A stretch of 64,000 bases of DNA from the NCBI GenBank assembly GCA_050248155.1, contig JBFWSW010000019.1, positions 8,037 through 72,036 on the forward strand. The letters are read 5' to 3'. The notes beneath the pieces are model-generated. The model was not told where the DNA came from, did not search any database, and saw only the letters and a program-made list of their open reading frames with translations. Each line of letters opens with the position of its first letter. Within the stretch, counting starts at the first letter, position 1. Positions 33,167 to 44,024 of this stretch are shown one piece after another. The translations under genes were made by a program, and so were the position numbers. Source of the DNA: VFMC01 sp050248155. Its GTDB lineage: Bacteria; Actinomycetota; Acidimicrobiia; Acidimicrobiales; Ilumatobacteraceae.

Positions 33167-34443
33167 GGCAGTTCCACCGAGATCGTCGTCGGGCCGCCCG
33201 GTGGGCTGATCACGTGCATGTTGCCGCCGAGGCCGGTCACCCGGTCACGCAAGCCCTGCAGCCCTGTCCCCTCGGATGCATCGGCGCCGCCGACGCCGTC
33301 GTCGCGGACCTCGACGACGAGCCGATCGCCGGCTCGCGCGATCGAGACCCAGGCACGCGTCGCCTGCGAGTGGCGAGCGACGTTGGTGAGAGCTTCGTTG
33401 ACCACGAAATAGGCAGCGCTCTCGACCGCAGGCGACGGTCGCGGCTCGACCCGTACGTCGAGCTGCACCGGCACGGGGGCCCGCGCGACCACAGCCGACA
33501 GCGCGGCGTCGAGGCCACGGTCCTCGAGGATCACGGGATGGATGCCGCGCACGAGATCGCGGATCTCCTTCAACGCGGCCTTGGCCTCCTCATGGGCGGC
33601 CGCCACCATCTCGCGACCGTGCTCGGGATCGGTGTCGAGCTTCTCCCTCGCCGCACCCAGGTCGGCGGCCAGGGCGACGAGGCGTTGCTGCGCTCCGTCG
33701 TGCAGGTCGCGCTCGATGCGGCGCCGCTCGTACTCGGCGCTGTCCACCGCTGCGGTCCGTCCCGTCTCGGCTCGGCGCACCTGCTCGGCGATCGCCGCGT
33801 TGCGGTCGGGACCGAGGAGCCCTTGCGCCATCGACGCCTGCAGGCGGGCGAGCGCGACGGTGATCCACGGGGACACGAGCACCAGGCCGACGACACCGGC
33901 GAGTGCAGCACCGAGCGCCTCGGCTCCTTGGTGGAGCTCGAAGAAGTAGAACTTGGCCGAGTCACCCGGGAACGCTCCGACCACTGCTGGAAGCGCCACC
34001 ATCGCCAGCGGACCACACCACGCGATGGTGATCGCGGCGAAGGCGAACACGCCCGTCGGCAGCATCGCCACGTGGTAGCCGATCTCGCGCCACCGGGGCT
34101 TCGACCGGACCCGCTCGGCCAGGCGCTTGCCCCACGATGGGCCGGTGAGCGGCGGGACCGGGTCGGGCAGGGCGATGCCGAGCAGCGACGCGACCCGTGA
34201 GCGCTCCATCGAGGCGAAACCGTGGGCCATGACGAACAGGAGCCAGATGACGGGCAGCGCAAGAAGGAACGTCACCATCAGACCGGCTCCCAGAGCGAGC
34301 AGGGTGACCATGAAGGTGAAGGTGATGATCCCGATCGGCAACGACAGGGCCGAGAAGGTGATCGCCTGCCACAGGGCGAGCGGTGAACGCCAGGGACGGA
34401 GGATCCGCTTCATGGTCGCGCTCACGTTAGATGGGCTGTTCAT
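33154..34443 (-). CDS. Membrane histidine kinase (HisKA_3/NarX-DesK type)
   Basis: A 429-residue sensor kinase. Four to six membrane helices lie in residues about 25-75 and 125-195. The dimerisation and phospho-acceptor segment is ERDLHDGAQQRLVALA with His248. The C-terminal HATPase has VVNEALTNVARHS (N box), VRDDGVGGADASEGTGLQGLRDRV (G1/G2). No large extracellular sensor domain is seen, so the signal is probably sensed in the membrane. The ATG at 34443 overlaps the stop of the ABC permease (ATGA), which places kinase and transporter in one operon. Confidence 0.92.
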   Translation of the reverse strand: MNSPSNVSATMKRILRPWRSPLALWQAITFSALSLPIGIITFTFMVTLLALGAGLMVTFLLALPVIWLLFVMAHGFASMERSRVASLLGIALPDPVPPLTGPSWGKRLAERVRSKPRWREIGYHVAMLPTGVFAFAAITIAWCGPLAMVALPAVVGAFPGDSAKFYFFELHQGAEALGAALAGVVGLVLVSPWITVALARLQASMAQGLLGPDRNAAIAEQVRRAETGRTAAVDSAEYERRRIERDLHDGAQQRLVALAADLGAAREKLDTDPEHGREMVAAAHEEAKAALKEIRDLVRGIHPVILEDRGLDAALSAVVARAPVPVQLDVRVEPRPSPAVESAAYFVVNEALTNVARHSQATRAWVSIARAGDRLVVEVRDDGVGGADASEGTGLQGLRDRVTGLGGNMHVISPPGGPTTISVELPCGS

Positions 34444-36983
34444 GACGGTGTCGCGATCGCCTCGAGGATGTCCAGCCGTGCCGCGCGTCGTGCGGGGCGC
34501 ACGGCGGCGAGCACGCCGGCCGCGGCAGCGAGCCCGACGATCACCGCCAACTGCCCGGCCGGAACGGCGAAGGTGCCGAAGCCTTCCTGCACGGCGAGCG
34601 CCCGGATCAGACCCCACCCCAGGAACGTGCCGAGGCCGATGCCACCGAGCGTTCCGAAGACGGCGATGATCACGGACTCCCACCTCACGGACGAGCGCAG
34701 CTGGCGCCGCGTCTGCCCGACCGCACGCAGGAGACCGAGCTCTCGCGTCCGCTCGTGGATGGACAGCGACAACGTGTTGGCGATGCCCATGAGGGCGATG
34801 AGGACGGCCAGCGCGAGGAGGCCGTACACGAACGTCAGCATCTGGTCGATCTCCGCGGCCACCGAGTCCATGTACTCGTCGCGCGTCTGCACCTGTGGCG
34901 CCGCGAACTGTCGGGTCGCTGCGTCGACCGCCGCCTTGCCCTCGTCGAGCCCGACGCCGTCGGCCAGGTCGATCAACACCACCATGTCACCGGCACGGCC
35001 CGCGTGGGGCATCCAGTCGTCGCGGGTGATGAGGAGGTCACCGACGATGTCGCCCTCGGCGTACACCGCGGACACGACGAGATCAGAGGTCGCGCCGTCT
35101 GCGAACTCGCCGTGCAGCACGCTGCCAAGGGCCAGTCCGTGATCGTCGGCGTAGCGCTCGCTGACGGCCATCTGGCCGGACCGCATGCCGGCGAGGTCGC
35201 CGGACTGTACGTCGAGATCGAGGATCGCCGCGAGCTGCGTCGGGTCGACCGCCAGAGGATCGCTGTCAGCTCCGTCGAGCCGCATCACGGCACCCGAGAG
35301 CGGAGCGGCCGCCGCAACCTCGGGGAGCGCCTCGATGGCACCGACGGCGGCCGGATCGATGGTCGCACCACTGAAGCCGTCCTGTTCGATCACGAGATCG
35401 CCGCCGAAGGTGCGGTCGACCGTGTCGTCGAGTGACGCCTTGATCGACGCCCCGAAGGTCGTGAACAGGACGACGACCGCCGTCCCCACCATCAGAGCCG
35501 ATGCACTGCCCGCAGTGCGCCGGGGGTTGCGCATCGCGTTGCGGCGCGCGAGGCGACCGGTCTGCCCGCGCAGCACGGGCAGCGGTGAGCCGAGCACAGC
35601 AGCGGCCGGCCGTGCCGCGACGGGTCCGAGCACGACGGCGCCGGCGACCACGATGAGCGCACCGAGCCCGGCTCGTGCCAGCGCGCCGTCGGCCGAGCTC
35701 GTCGCGTTGACGACGAGCGCCACCCCGCCGGCCGCCAGCAGGGCGCCGATCAGTGCACGGGTCTTCGACGCCGCCGTGCGGTCCACCGCCACGTCGCGCA
35801 TGGCTGCGAGCGGCGGGACGCGAGAGGCCTTGATCGCGGGGACCAGGCTCGCCACCAGCGTCACGACGATGCCGACCGCAGCAGCGATCACGACCGAGTC
35901 GGCCTCGACGACGATGCCGGACATCGACATCTCGAGCCCGATCGACGCGAGCAGCGCCTTCAGGCCGTACGCGATGCCCGCCCCGGCGCCGAGACCCACC
36001 GCCGACGCGCCGGCACCCACGACGAGTGCCTCCGACGCCACGGATCCGACGATCTGGCGACGAGACGCACCGAGTGCGCGCAGCAGGGCCGACTCACGAG
36101 TGCGCTGCGCGACGAGGATCGAGAAGGTGTTGTGGATGCTGAACGTCGCGACGAGCAGCGCGATGCCGGCGAAGGCGAGCAGGAACGTCTCGAAGAAGTT
36201 GATGAAGTCACCCTCCATGTCCGCCTGCTGCTCGGCGGTCAGCTCCGAACCCGTGAGGGCCTCGGCGTTCGTCGGGATGACCGAGGCGACACGGGCACGC
36301 AGCGTCTCGGGGCTGACCGAGCCGTCCGCGTGGACGAGGACGGACGTGATCTCATCCGTGCGCCCGATCAGGTGCTCCTGCGCAGCCTGCATGGTGAACG
36401 CCACGTATGTCGCGCCGCTGACGCCGTCGAGATCGCCGAACTTGGCGAGGCCGACGATCGTGACCTCGACGGGTTGCGGCGTGAGGACGGTGGCCGTGTC
36501 ACCGATGGCCAGATCGCCTCGGTCGGCGGTCGACACGTCGAGGACGACCTCGTCGTCGGCCCGAGGTGCACGACCCGACGAGAGGTGCCAGGAGTTGAGG
36601 TCGGGATCGTCGATCCAGTTCCCTGCGAGCGTCGGCGGACCGTTCCCTCCGATCGGCTCGCCGTCGGCGGCGAGCACCTGGGCGATGCCCTCGACGGCTG
36701 CAGCAGCGCGACCGACCCCGTCGACCTCGGCAACGCGCGACACGACCGCCTCGTCGAGCTGCCCGCGAACGGGCTCTTCACCCGCCTCGAGGACGGTGCT
36801 GTTGCGGACGATCACGTCGGTGCCGGCGTTGCCGGTGGCGATCAGCTGGCCGAAGCCGGTGCGCATGGTGTCGCCCAGCACCAGCGTGGCGACGAGGAAC
36901 GCCACGCCGAGCACGACGGCCGTGCCGGTGCCGACGAGGCGCCGCTTGTGGCTCCACATGCCGTGGAGAACGGTGCGGAACAT
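34440..36983 (-). CDS. MacB/FtsX-type ABC transporter permease (two FtsX domains)
   Basis: An 847-residue permease with an N-terminal helix, a large extracytoplasmic domain, and two FtsX-like membrane modules. The first is near residues 270-420 (FSIHNTFSILVAQRTRESALLRALGASRRQ); the second is at the C-terminus (GIANTLSLSIHERTRELGLLRAVGQTRRQL). This layout is typical of actinobacterial lipoprotein/antimicrobial-peptide-type exporters that work by mechanotransmission and are often tied to two-component systems. It begins 5 bases after the ATPase stop and overlaps the kinase start. Confidence 0.92.
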   Translation of the reverse strand: MFRTVLHGMWSHKRRLVGTGTAVVLGVAFLVATLVLGDTMRTGFGQLIATGNAGTDVIVRNSTVLEAGEEPVRGQLDEAVVSRVAEVDGVGRAAAAVEGIAQVLAADGEPIGGNGPPTLAGNWIDDPDLNSWHLSSGRAPRADDEVVLDVSTADRGDLAIGDTATVLTPQPVEVTIVGLAKFGDLDGVSGATYVAFTMQAAQEHLIGRTDEITSVLVHADGSVSPETLRARVASVIPTNAEALTGSELTAEQQADMEGDFINFFETFLLAFAGIALLVATFSIHNTFSILVAQRTRESALLRALGASRRQIVGSVASEALVVGAGASAVGLGAGAGIAYGLKALLASIGLEMSMSGIVVEADSVVIAAAVGIVVTLVASLVPAIKASRVPPLAAMRDVAVDRTAASKTRALIGALLAAGGVALVVNATSSADGALARAGLGALIVVAGAVVLGPVAARPAAAVLGSPLPVLRGQTGRLARRNAMRNPRRTAGSASALMVGTAVVVLFTTFGASIKASLDDTVDRTFGGDLVIEQDGFSGATIDPAAVGAIEALPEVAAAAPLSGAVMRLDGADSDPLAVDPTQLAAILDLDVQSGDLAGMRSGQMAVSERYADDHGLALGSVLHGEFADGATSDLVVSAVYAEGDIVGDLLITRDDWMPHAGRAGDMVVLIDLADGVGLDEGKAAVDAATRQFAAPQVQTRDEYMDSVAAEIDQMLTFVYGLLALAVLIALMGIANTLSLSIHERTRELGLLRAVGQTRRQLRSSVRWESVIIAVFGTLGGIGLGTFLGWGLIRALAVQEGFGTFAVPAGQLAVIVGLAAAAGVLAAVRPARRAARLDILEAIATPS

Positions 36984-36988
36984 CGGGA

Positions 36989-37774
36989 TCACTCCCCCCA
37001 GGTCTTCAGGTGGTCGAGGACGGCACTCGCCGTCGGATGATTCATCCAGTCGACGATGCGACCGTCGGCGAGGAAGACGACCGAGTCCGCGTAGCTCGCC
37101 GCGACCGGATCGTGGGTCACCATGACGATCGTCTGCCCCATGCCGTCGACGGCGTGGCGCATGAACTGCAGGATCTCGCCGCCGGTGCGGCTGTCGAGGT
37201 TGCCCGTCGGCTCGTCGGCGAAGATCACCTGCGGCCGCCCTGCCAACGCGCGGGCCACCGCGACTCGCTGCTGCTGGCCACCCGAGAGCTCGCTCGGGCG
37301 GTGCGCCAGGCGGCTCCGCAGACCCACGGTGTCGATCACGACGTCGAGCCACGCGCGGTCGGGCTTCGCTCGTGCCAGTCGAGTCGGCAAGGTGATGTTC
37401 TCGATCGCGGACAACGTCGGGACGAGGTTGAACGACTGGAAGACGAAGCCGATGTGCTCTCGGCGCACCTTGGTGAGCTCGCGATCGGACAGCGTGCTGA
37501 GATCGACGTCGCCGATGAAGACCTTGCCCGAGCTCAGCGTGTCGAGCCCTGCGAGGCAGTGCATGAGGGTGCTCTTGCCCGACCCCGAGGGTCCCATGAC
37601 CGCTGTGAACCGACCGGCGGCGATGTGCAGGCTGACGCCATCGAGAGCGCGCACCTCGTTGTCGCCACGGCCGTAGACCTTGACCGCGAGCTCGGCGCGC
37701 GCGGCGACGGGCGCAGTCGGGGCGTGGGTGGGTCCGGCCGCGAGGGGTGTGCCGAGAGATGTCGTGGTGCTCAT
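36989..37774 (-). CDS. MacB/LolD-type ABC transporter ATP-binding protein
   Basis: A 261-residue ATPase. Walker A is GPSGSGKST, the signature is LSGGQQQRVAVARAL and Walker B is VIFADEPTGNLDS, the exact pattern of the LolD/MacB subgroup that pairs with FtsX permeases. The first 30 residues are Ala/Pro/Thr-rich and atypical. The ATG at 37774 lies 6 bases after a TACCTT hexamer (37781-37786), consistent with a leaderless transcript that starts this five-gene operon (ATPase, permease, kinase, regulator, possibly the DUF4097 protein). Confidence 0.94.
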   Translation of the reverse strand: MSTTTSLGTPLAAGPTHAPTAPVAARAELAVKVYGRGDNEVRALDGVSLHIAAGRFTAVMGPSGSGKSTLMHCLAGLDTLSSGKVFIGDVDLSTLSDRELTKVRREHIGFVFQSFNLVPTLSAIENITLPTRLARAKPDRAWLDVVIDTVGLRSRLAHRPSELSGGQQQRVAVARALAGRPQVIFADEPTGNLDSRTGGEILQFMRHAVDGMGQTIVMVTHDPVAASYADSVVFLADGRIVDWMNHPTASAVLDHLKTWGE

Positions 37775-37898
37775 ACCTCGAAGGTACGAAGTGCGGCGTT
37801 CGGTGACGATGGAGCCCGCCGGTGTCCGCGAGGTGGGGTGTTCCCTACCCGTCAGCCACACGGCGCGGATCCGGTGCCGAGACGCCGCACGGTGTTGA

Positions 37899-38858
37899 AT
37901 GGATCAGATGAGCGCAGGACGACGATTGCCATCCACGCCCGAGCCGATGCACCACTGGAGCGGCGCCGGTGGCATCCGCCTCGCCGGTGACGCGTGGGGC
38001 GACCCGGAGGGACCACTGGTCCTCCTCCAGCACGGCGGAGGTCAGACCCGCCATGCCTGGAAGAACGCCGGTGAGACCCTTGGCGCGGCCGGCTACCACG
38101 CCGTCGCCTTCGATGCGCGAGGACACGGCGACTCGGACTGGGCGCCGGACGGCGACTACAGCCAGGACGCGATGGTCGACGATCTCGTCCGGCTCGTCGA
38201 TGAGCTCGGCGGTCGTCGCCCCGTCCTCGTCGGGGCCTCCATGGGCGGCGGCACCAGCCTCGTCGCGGTGGGTGAGGACAGGATCGACGCCACCGCGTTG
38301 GTGCTCGTCGACATCGCGCCGCGCGTCGAGGTGCACGGGGTCCAGGCGATCGCTGCATTCATGAACCAGCGTCCCGAAGGCTTCGACACGCTCGAGCAGG
38401 TCGCTGAGGCGATTGCCGGCTACCAGCCGCACCGGCCGCGCCCGCGCAACCTCGACGGCCTGGCCAAGAACGTCCGCCTCGGTGAAGACGGGCGCTACCA
38501 CTGGCACTGGGATCCCCGGTTCCGCTCCGGCAATCGAGACCTCGACCAGCGTCGCATGCGGCTCGAGCGCTGCGCCCGCGCCCTCACGCTGCCCACCCAG
38601 CTCGTCCGCGGTGGACTGTCCGACATCCTCAGCGAGGAGGGCGCGCAGGAGTTCCTCCAGCTCTGCCCGCAAGCCGAGTACGTCAACGTCGCCGGCGCTG
38701 CCCACATGGTGGCCGGTGACCGCAACGACGTGTTCGCCGACTCGGTCATCGACTTCCTCCGCCGTTCCGTGCCGGTCGGCGGATCGCCGCTGCAGCCGCC
38801 GCACGAACCGTTGCCACGTCGAGGCGACTCGACCGGCAAGATCATCGACGTTCCCTAG
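37899..38858 (+). CDS. Alpha/beta hydrolase
   Basis: A 319-residue alpha/beta-hydrolase. The oxyanion region is LLQHGGGQTRHAW, followed by FDARGHGDSDW. The nucleophile elbow is GASMGGGTS and the His is in AGAAHMVAGDRND. The lid and the substrate are unknown; esterase, epoxide hydrolase-like or C-C hydrolase activity are all possible. A second ATG at 37908 is an alternative start. It precedes the acyl-CoA ligase at 38933 by 74 bases on the same strand and may be co-transcribed. Confidence 0.85.
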   Translation: MDQMSAGRRLPSTPEPMHHWSGAGGIRLAGDAWGDPEGPLVLLQHGGGQTRHAWKNAGETLGAAGYHAVAFDARGHGDSDWAPDGDYSQDAMVDDLVRLVDELGGRRPVLVGASMGGGTSLVAVGEDRIDATALVLVDIAPRVEVHGVQAIAAFMNQRPEGFDTLEQVAEAIAGYQPHRPRPRNLDGLAKNVRLGEDGRYHWHWDPRFRSGNRDLDQRRMRLERCARALTLPTQLVRGGLSDILSEEGAQEFLQLCPQAEYVNVAGAAHMVAGDRNDVFADSVIDFLRRSVPVGGSPLQPPHEPLPRRGDSTGKIIDVP

Positions 38859-38932
38859 ATCTCCCTGACCGCGGCGGTGCGAGCACGGTTGCGGTACCGT
38901 GCGAGCGACGACGAGCGAAGGGGGGGTCGGCC

Positions 38933-40567
38933 ATGTCTCCGGGGCTGCCGGCGCATGCATCGGGCGCGACAGACGTGCCACTGCTGTCCGAGACGATCGA
39001 CGCGAACTTCCGGCGCGCCGTCGAGCGCTTCGGCGAACGTGACGCGCTCGTCGTGCGTCATCAACGCGTCCACTGGAGCTACGCCGAGCTCGACCGTCGG
39101 ATCGACGAGCTGGCTCGCGCGCTCGTCTCGAGCGGCATCGACGTCGGCGACCGGGTCGCCCTGTGGTCGCCGAACCGGTACGAGTGGGTGCTCGTCCAGT
39201 ACGCGACCGCCCGCATCGGGGCGATCATGGTGTGCATCAATCCGGCATACCGGACATCCGAGCTCGAGTACGCGCTCAACCAGTCAGGCAGCAGGGCGCT
39301 GTTCGCCGCTCCCTCGTTCAAGACCAGCGACTACCGGGCGATGTGGGCCGAGGTCGCACCGCGGTGCCCCGGGGTGGAGCGGGCCGTGTTCTTCGACACC
39401 AGCGAATGGGACGAGCTGCTCGGCGGAGCCGTCGCTGTCACGAGCGACCAGGTCGCCGTGCTTGGTGGGTCCCTCTCACCCGACCAACCCATCAACATCC
39501 AGTACACCTCCGGGACGACCGGGTTGCCGAAGGGCGCGACGCTCTCGCATCGAAACATCCTGAACAACGGGTACTTCGTCGGTGAGACGTTGCACTACAC
39601 CGAGTTCGACCGCGTCTGCATCCCCGTCCCCTTCTACCACTGCTTCGGGATGGTGATGGGCAACCTCGGCAGCACCACGCACGGCTCGTGCATGGTCGTG
39701 CCCGGCGAGGCGTTCGATCCGGTCGCCGTGCTCGAGGCCGTCGAGGCCGAGCGCTGCACCAGCCTGTACGGCGTGCCGACGATGTTCATCGCCGAGCTCG
39801 CCGTTCCCGACTTCGACCGCTACGACCTGACCAGTTTGCGGACGGGCATCATGGCCGGATCGCCATGCCCGGCCGAAGTGATGAAGTCGGTCATCGAGCG
39901 GATGCACATGACCGACGTCACCATCTGCTACGGCATGACCGAGACGTCACCCGTCTCGACGCAGACGGTCGCCGACGACCCGTTCGACAAGCGCGTCGGC
40001 ACGGTCGGTCGCGTCCACCCGCACGTCGAGGTGCGCATCGCCGATCCGGACACGAACGAGACGCTCGTGCGTGGGGTCGACGGCGAGGTGCAGACACGCG
40101 GGTACTCGGTGATGCGCGGCTACTGGGACGAGCCCGACAAGACGGCCGCGGCGATCGATGCCGAGGGCTGGATGCACACGGGCGACCTCGGTGTGATGGA
40201 CGACGAGGGCTACGTGGCGATCACCGGTCGCATCAAGGACCTCATCATCCGCGGCGGCGAGAACATCTCGCCGCGCGAGATCGAGGAGTTCCTGTACGGC
40301 CATCCCGACGTGCGGGACGTACAGGTGGTCGGCGTCAGTGACCCGTTGTACGGCGAGGCGGTGTGCGCCTTCATCCAGCCACGTGGGGAGGGGCCCGTCA
40401 CCACAGAGCAGATCCGCGCGTTCTGCGAGGGGCGGATCGCCCACTTCAAGATCCCCCGCTACGTGCTGTGCGTCGACGAGTTCCCGATGACCGTCACCGG
40501 CAAGATCCAGAAGTACAAGCTGCGCGAGCAGGCACACGCGGTACTGCACATCGAGACGCCCGCCTGA
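38933..40567 (+). CDS. AMP-dependent fatty-acid/aryl-CoA ligase
   Basis: A 544-residue ANL-family ligase. Seen are QYTSGTTGLPKGATLSHRN, CYGMTETSPVS, MHTGDLGVMDDEGY, GRIKDLIIRGGENISPREIEE and the catalytic Lys524 in MTVTGKIQKYKLRE. The FadD-like organisation suggests medium- to long-chain or branched substrates, but specificity is not readable. AAGGGGGG precedes the ATG and a TACCGT hexamer is at 38895-38900. No copy of the TTGACG-N4-CGTCAA operator is seen before this gene, so it seems outside that regulon. It converges on the SDR gene. Confidence 0.92.
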   Translation: MSPGLPAHASGATDVPLLSETIDANFRRAVERFGERDALVVRHQRVHWSYAELDRRIDELARALVSSGIDVGDRVALWSPNRYEWVLVQYATARIGAIMVCINPAYRTSELEYALNQSGSRALFAAPSFKTSDYRAMWAEVAPRCPGVERAVFFDTSEWDELLGGAVAVTSDQVAVLGGSLSPDQPINIQYTSGTTGLPKGATLSHRNILNNGYFVGETLHYTEFDRVCIPVPFYHCFGMVMGNLGSTTHGSCMVVPGEAFDPVAVLEAVEAERCTSLYGVPTMFIAELAVPDFDRYDLTSLRTGIMAGSPCPAEVMKSVIERMHMTDVTICYGMTETSPVSTQTVADDPFDKRVGTVGRVHPHVEVRIADPDTNETLVRGVDGEVQTRGYSVMRGYWDEPDKTAAAIDAEGWMHTGDLGVMDDEGYVAITGRIKDLIIRGGENISPREIEEFLYGHPDVRDVQVVGVSDPLYGEAVCAFIQPRGEGPVTTEQIRAFCEGRIAHFKIPRYVLCVDEFPMTVTGKIQKYKLREQAHAVLHIETPA

Positions 40568-40572
40568 CGTCG

Positions 40573-40588
40573 GACGCGTTCGGGCGTC
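40573..40588. terminator. Small hairpin between convergent genes
   Basis: GACGC-GTTCGG-GCGTC, a 5-bp stem with a 6-base loop, sits in the 19-base gap between the ligase stop (40567) and the SDR stop (40587). It has no T-run. It could be a weak bidirectional terminator; the evidence is only position and pairing. Confidence 0.3.
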
Positions 40589-41446
40589 ACGGTGCGATGG
40601 GCACGCCCATCTCGCCGTTCCACTCGTCCCAGGGCTGCGGGTTCTGCGCGTACCCGCCGCTGGCGCTCCATCCACCGTCGACGCTGAGCACCACGCCCGT
40701 GACGAAGCTCGAGGCGTCGGAGCAGAGGAACAGGAAGGGCCCGACGAGCTCGGGCAGCTCGCCCATCCGACGCATGGGGGTCCGGCTGCGCATCCAGTCG
40801 GCCATGCCCGAGTCCTCGAGCAGCGTCCGGGTCATCTCGGAGACAAAGAAGTTGGGCGCGAGCGCGTTGACGCGCACGTTGCGATCGCCCCACTCACACG
40901 CGAGCAACTTGGTCAGCTGGTTGACGCCGCCCTTCGCCGCGAAGTAGCCGGCCGTGCGGTTCTCGGAGCCGGCGTTGCCGAAGATCGACGAGAGGTTGAC
41001 GATGCTGCCGCCGCCACCGCGCAGCATCGAGGGCGCCACCGCACGGGTCATGTAGAACAACCCGACGAGATCGGTGTTCACCATCTTGGCGAACATCTCG
41101 GGCTCGCAGTGCTCGCTGCGCACCAGCCGGTCGTCGGCCCACCCTGCGTTGTTCACCAGCACGTCGATGCGGCCGAAGGTGTCCATCGCCCGCTCGGCGA
41201 CGCGGGCACAGTCGTCGTAGGACGTGACGTCGCCTGCGACCACGAGGCACTTCCGCCCGAGCGACTCGACCATGCGCTGCGTGTCGGCGAGCCTGTCCTC
41301 CGAGCGGGCCGTGACCACGAGCTCGGCGCCGGCACTCGCCAGGATCTCGGCGAACAGCACACCGAGCCCGTAGGACGCGCCCGTGACGATCGCGACCTTG
41401 CCGTCGAGGCGGAATGGCGTGATCAGATCGATGCCGCTCGTGGCGC

Positions 41447-41450
<4 letters not shown>
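40587..41450 (-). CDS. Short-chain dehydrogenase/reductase
   Basis: A 287-residue classical SDR. The cofactor loop is VTGASYGLG, then NNAGWADD, and the catalytic residues are the Ser of VNLSSIFGNAG with Tyr-x-x-x-Lys in GYFAAKGG. The C-terminus has FLFLCSDASSFVTGVVLSVDGGW. The residues after TARS suggest NADP-type binding, with low certainty. It probably oxidises a hydroxyacyl-CoA or a hydroxy acid in the pathway of the neighbouring ligase. The GTG start at 41450 overlaps the ligase stop (GTGA), so the two are translated together under the operator at 43015. Confidence 0.9.
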
Positions 41451-42985
<1,535 letters not shown>

Positions 42986-43014
42986 CCGACCCCCCAGTCA
43001 CACTCGCTTCGTAG

Positions 43015-43030
43015 TTGACGACGCTATCAA
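43015..43030. promoter_or_regulatory. Shared operator, copy 1 (TTGACG-N4-TATCAA)
   Basis: TTGACG-ACGC-TATCAA lies 30 bases upstream of the ligase ATG at 42985. It matches the palindromic consensus TTGACG-N4-CGTCAA seen at 43923, 51241 and 52336 in 10 of 12 arm positions. It extends outwards by one AG/CT step (AGTTGA...TCAACT). It is interpreted as a binding site of the adjacent TetR protein. Confidence 0.6.
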
Positions 43031-43083
43031 CTTTCGAGGGCGCACGGGTCACCGAGGCGCGTGGCGTCGGTGGGGCCGGACCG

Positions 43084-43755
43084 TCAGACCGGGTCGTGGC
43101 CGCGGTACGGCAGGCCGAGGGCGTTGCAGTACAGACGTGTGAGCTGCTCGACGGCAGTCTCGACGTCGTAGGGTTCACCGAGGACGATCCAGACGTAGGC
43201 AGAGCGGTCGATCATCGATCCGAGCGCGCTTGCCGCGTAGTCGGCGTCGATGTCGCGACTGACGAGCCCACGCTCTTGCCAGCGGGCGATGGCCTCACTG
43301 TTGCGCTGGCGCCAGAAGCTGCGCATGGTGCGGCGCATCTGGGCGAGTCGGGGGTTGAAGGTGGACACCTGTTCGAGCACCGCCATCATGCGCGCGTTGG
43401 CCTGGTACGCATGGATGTAGCCCCGGTTCGCACGTTCGATGCGCTCCGAGATGGCGCCGTGATCAGCCACCGTGGGCTCCTCCGACGCGATCCGTTGGAA
43501 GTCCGCGAGCAGGTTCTCGGCGACCTCGATGAAGATGTCCTCCTTCGAGTTGAAGTAGGTGTAGAAGGTGCCGTGCGCGACCCGTGCCCTGCGCGCGATG
43601 TCGCCGACGTTGGTGTCGAGGTAGCCGTTCTTCTCGAACAGCGCTCGGGCCGCCTTGACGAGCGCCGCACGGGTGCGCGCGCCGCGGGCCGTGACAGGTG
43701 ACGGCGCGGACGGCATCGAGGCCTTGGCACGAACACTCACCTTGCCGCTGGCCAC
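43084..43755 (-). CDS. TetR-family regulator of the ligase/LIV-uptake locus
   Basis: A 223-residue TetR-type repressor. The HTH is at residues about 45-70 (TNVGDIARRARVAHGTFYTYFNSKEDIF), the most canonical TetR pattern in the window. The C-terminal ligand domain contains FWRQRNSEAIARWQERGLVSRDIDADYAA, resembling regulators of acyl-CoA metabolism. AGGTGG precedes the GTG at 43755; an ATG at 43716 is an alternative. It is flanked by two copies of the palindrome TTGACG-N4-CGTCAA, and two more occur before the uptake and cyclase units, so it is the best candidate for their common regulator, probably released by a CoA thioester. Confidence 0.88.
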   Translation of the reverse strand: MASGKVSVRAKASMPSAPSPVTARGARTRAALVKAARALFEKNGYLDTNVGDIARRARVAHGTFYTYFNSKEDIFIEVAENLLADFQRIASEEPTVADHGAISERIERANRGYIHAYQANARMMAVLEQVSTFNPRLAQMRRTMRSFWRQRNSEAIARWQERGLVSRDIDADYAASALGSMIDRSAYVWIVLGEPYDVETAVEQLTRLYCNALGLPYRGHDPV

Positions 43756-43922
43756 ATCACCACCTGTTGGAATCCGTGCGCCGGGGGCAGGCGCGCGTGC
43801 ACGACAGACTATCCGGGCGACCCAACATCGCTCGAACCACCTCTCTGCCGGGTGACTGCCGCGGCATCGGCGCCTGAGCGCGGCCCCCTCGATCTGCGCA
43901 CTCGGGACGATGGTGCCACAAG

Positions 43923-43938
43923 TTGACGAAAGCGTCAA
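43923..43938. promoter_or_regulatory. Shared operator, copy 2 (perfect TTGACG-AAAG-CGTCAA)
   Basis: The only perfect copy of the palindrome. It lies between the TetR gene (minus, start 43755) and the ligase gene (plus, start 44025). Downstream on the plus strand, TGGACG (43943-43948) and TACCAT (43967-43972) form a possible -35/-10 pair with 18-base spacing, placing the operator just upstream of the promoter. Confidence 0.65.
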
Positions 43939-44024
43939 TTGATGGACGCGCCACTGCCGTTGTCGGTACCATCACGAGGTCGCCCGTCGGGGGACGGCGA
44001 CGATCGATCGAGGGGGTTCAGATC

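Noticed and set aside
35185..37125. A 646-codon plus-strand frame over the ABC permease
   Set aside because: It mirrors the FtsX permease and ATPase genes, has low-complexity Ala/Ser/Thr/Arg composition and no recognisable motif.
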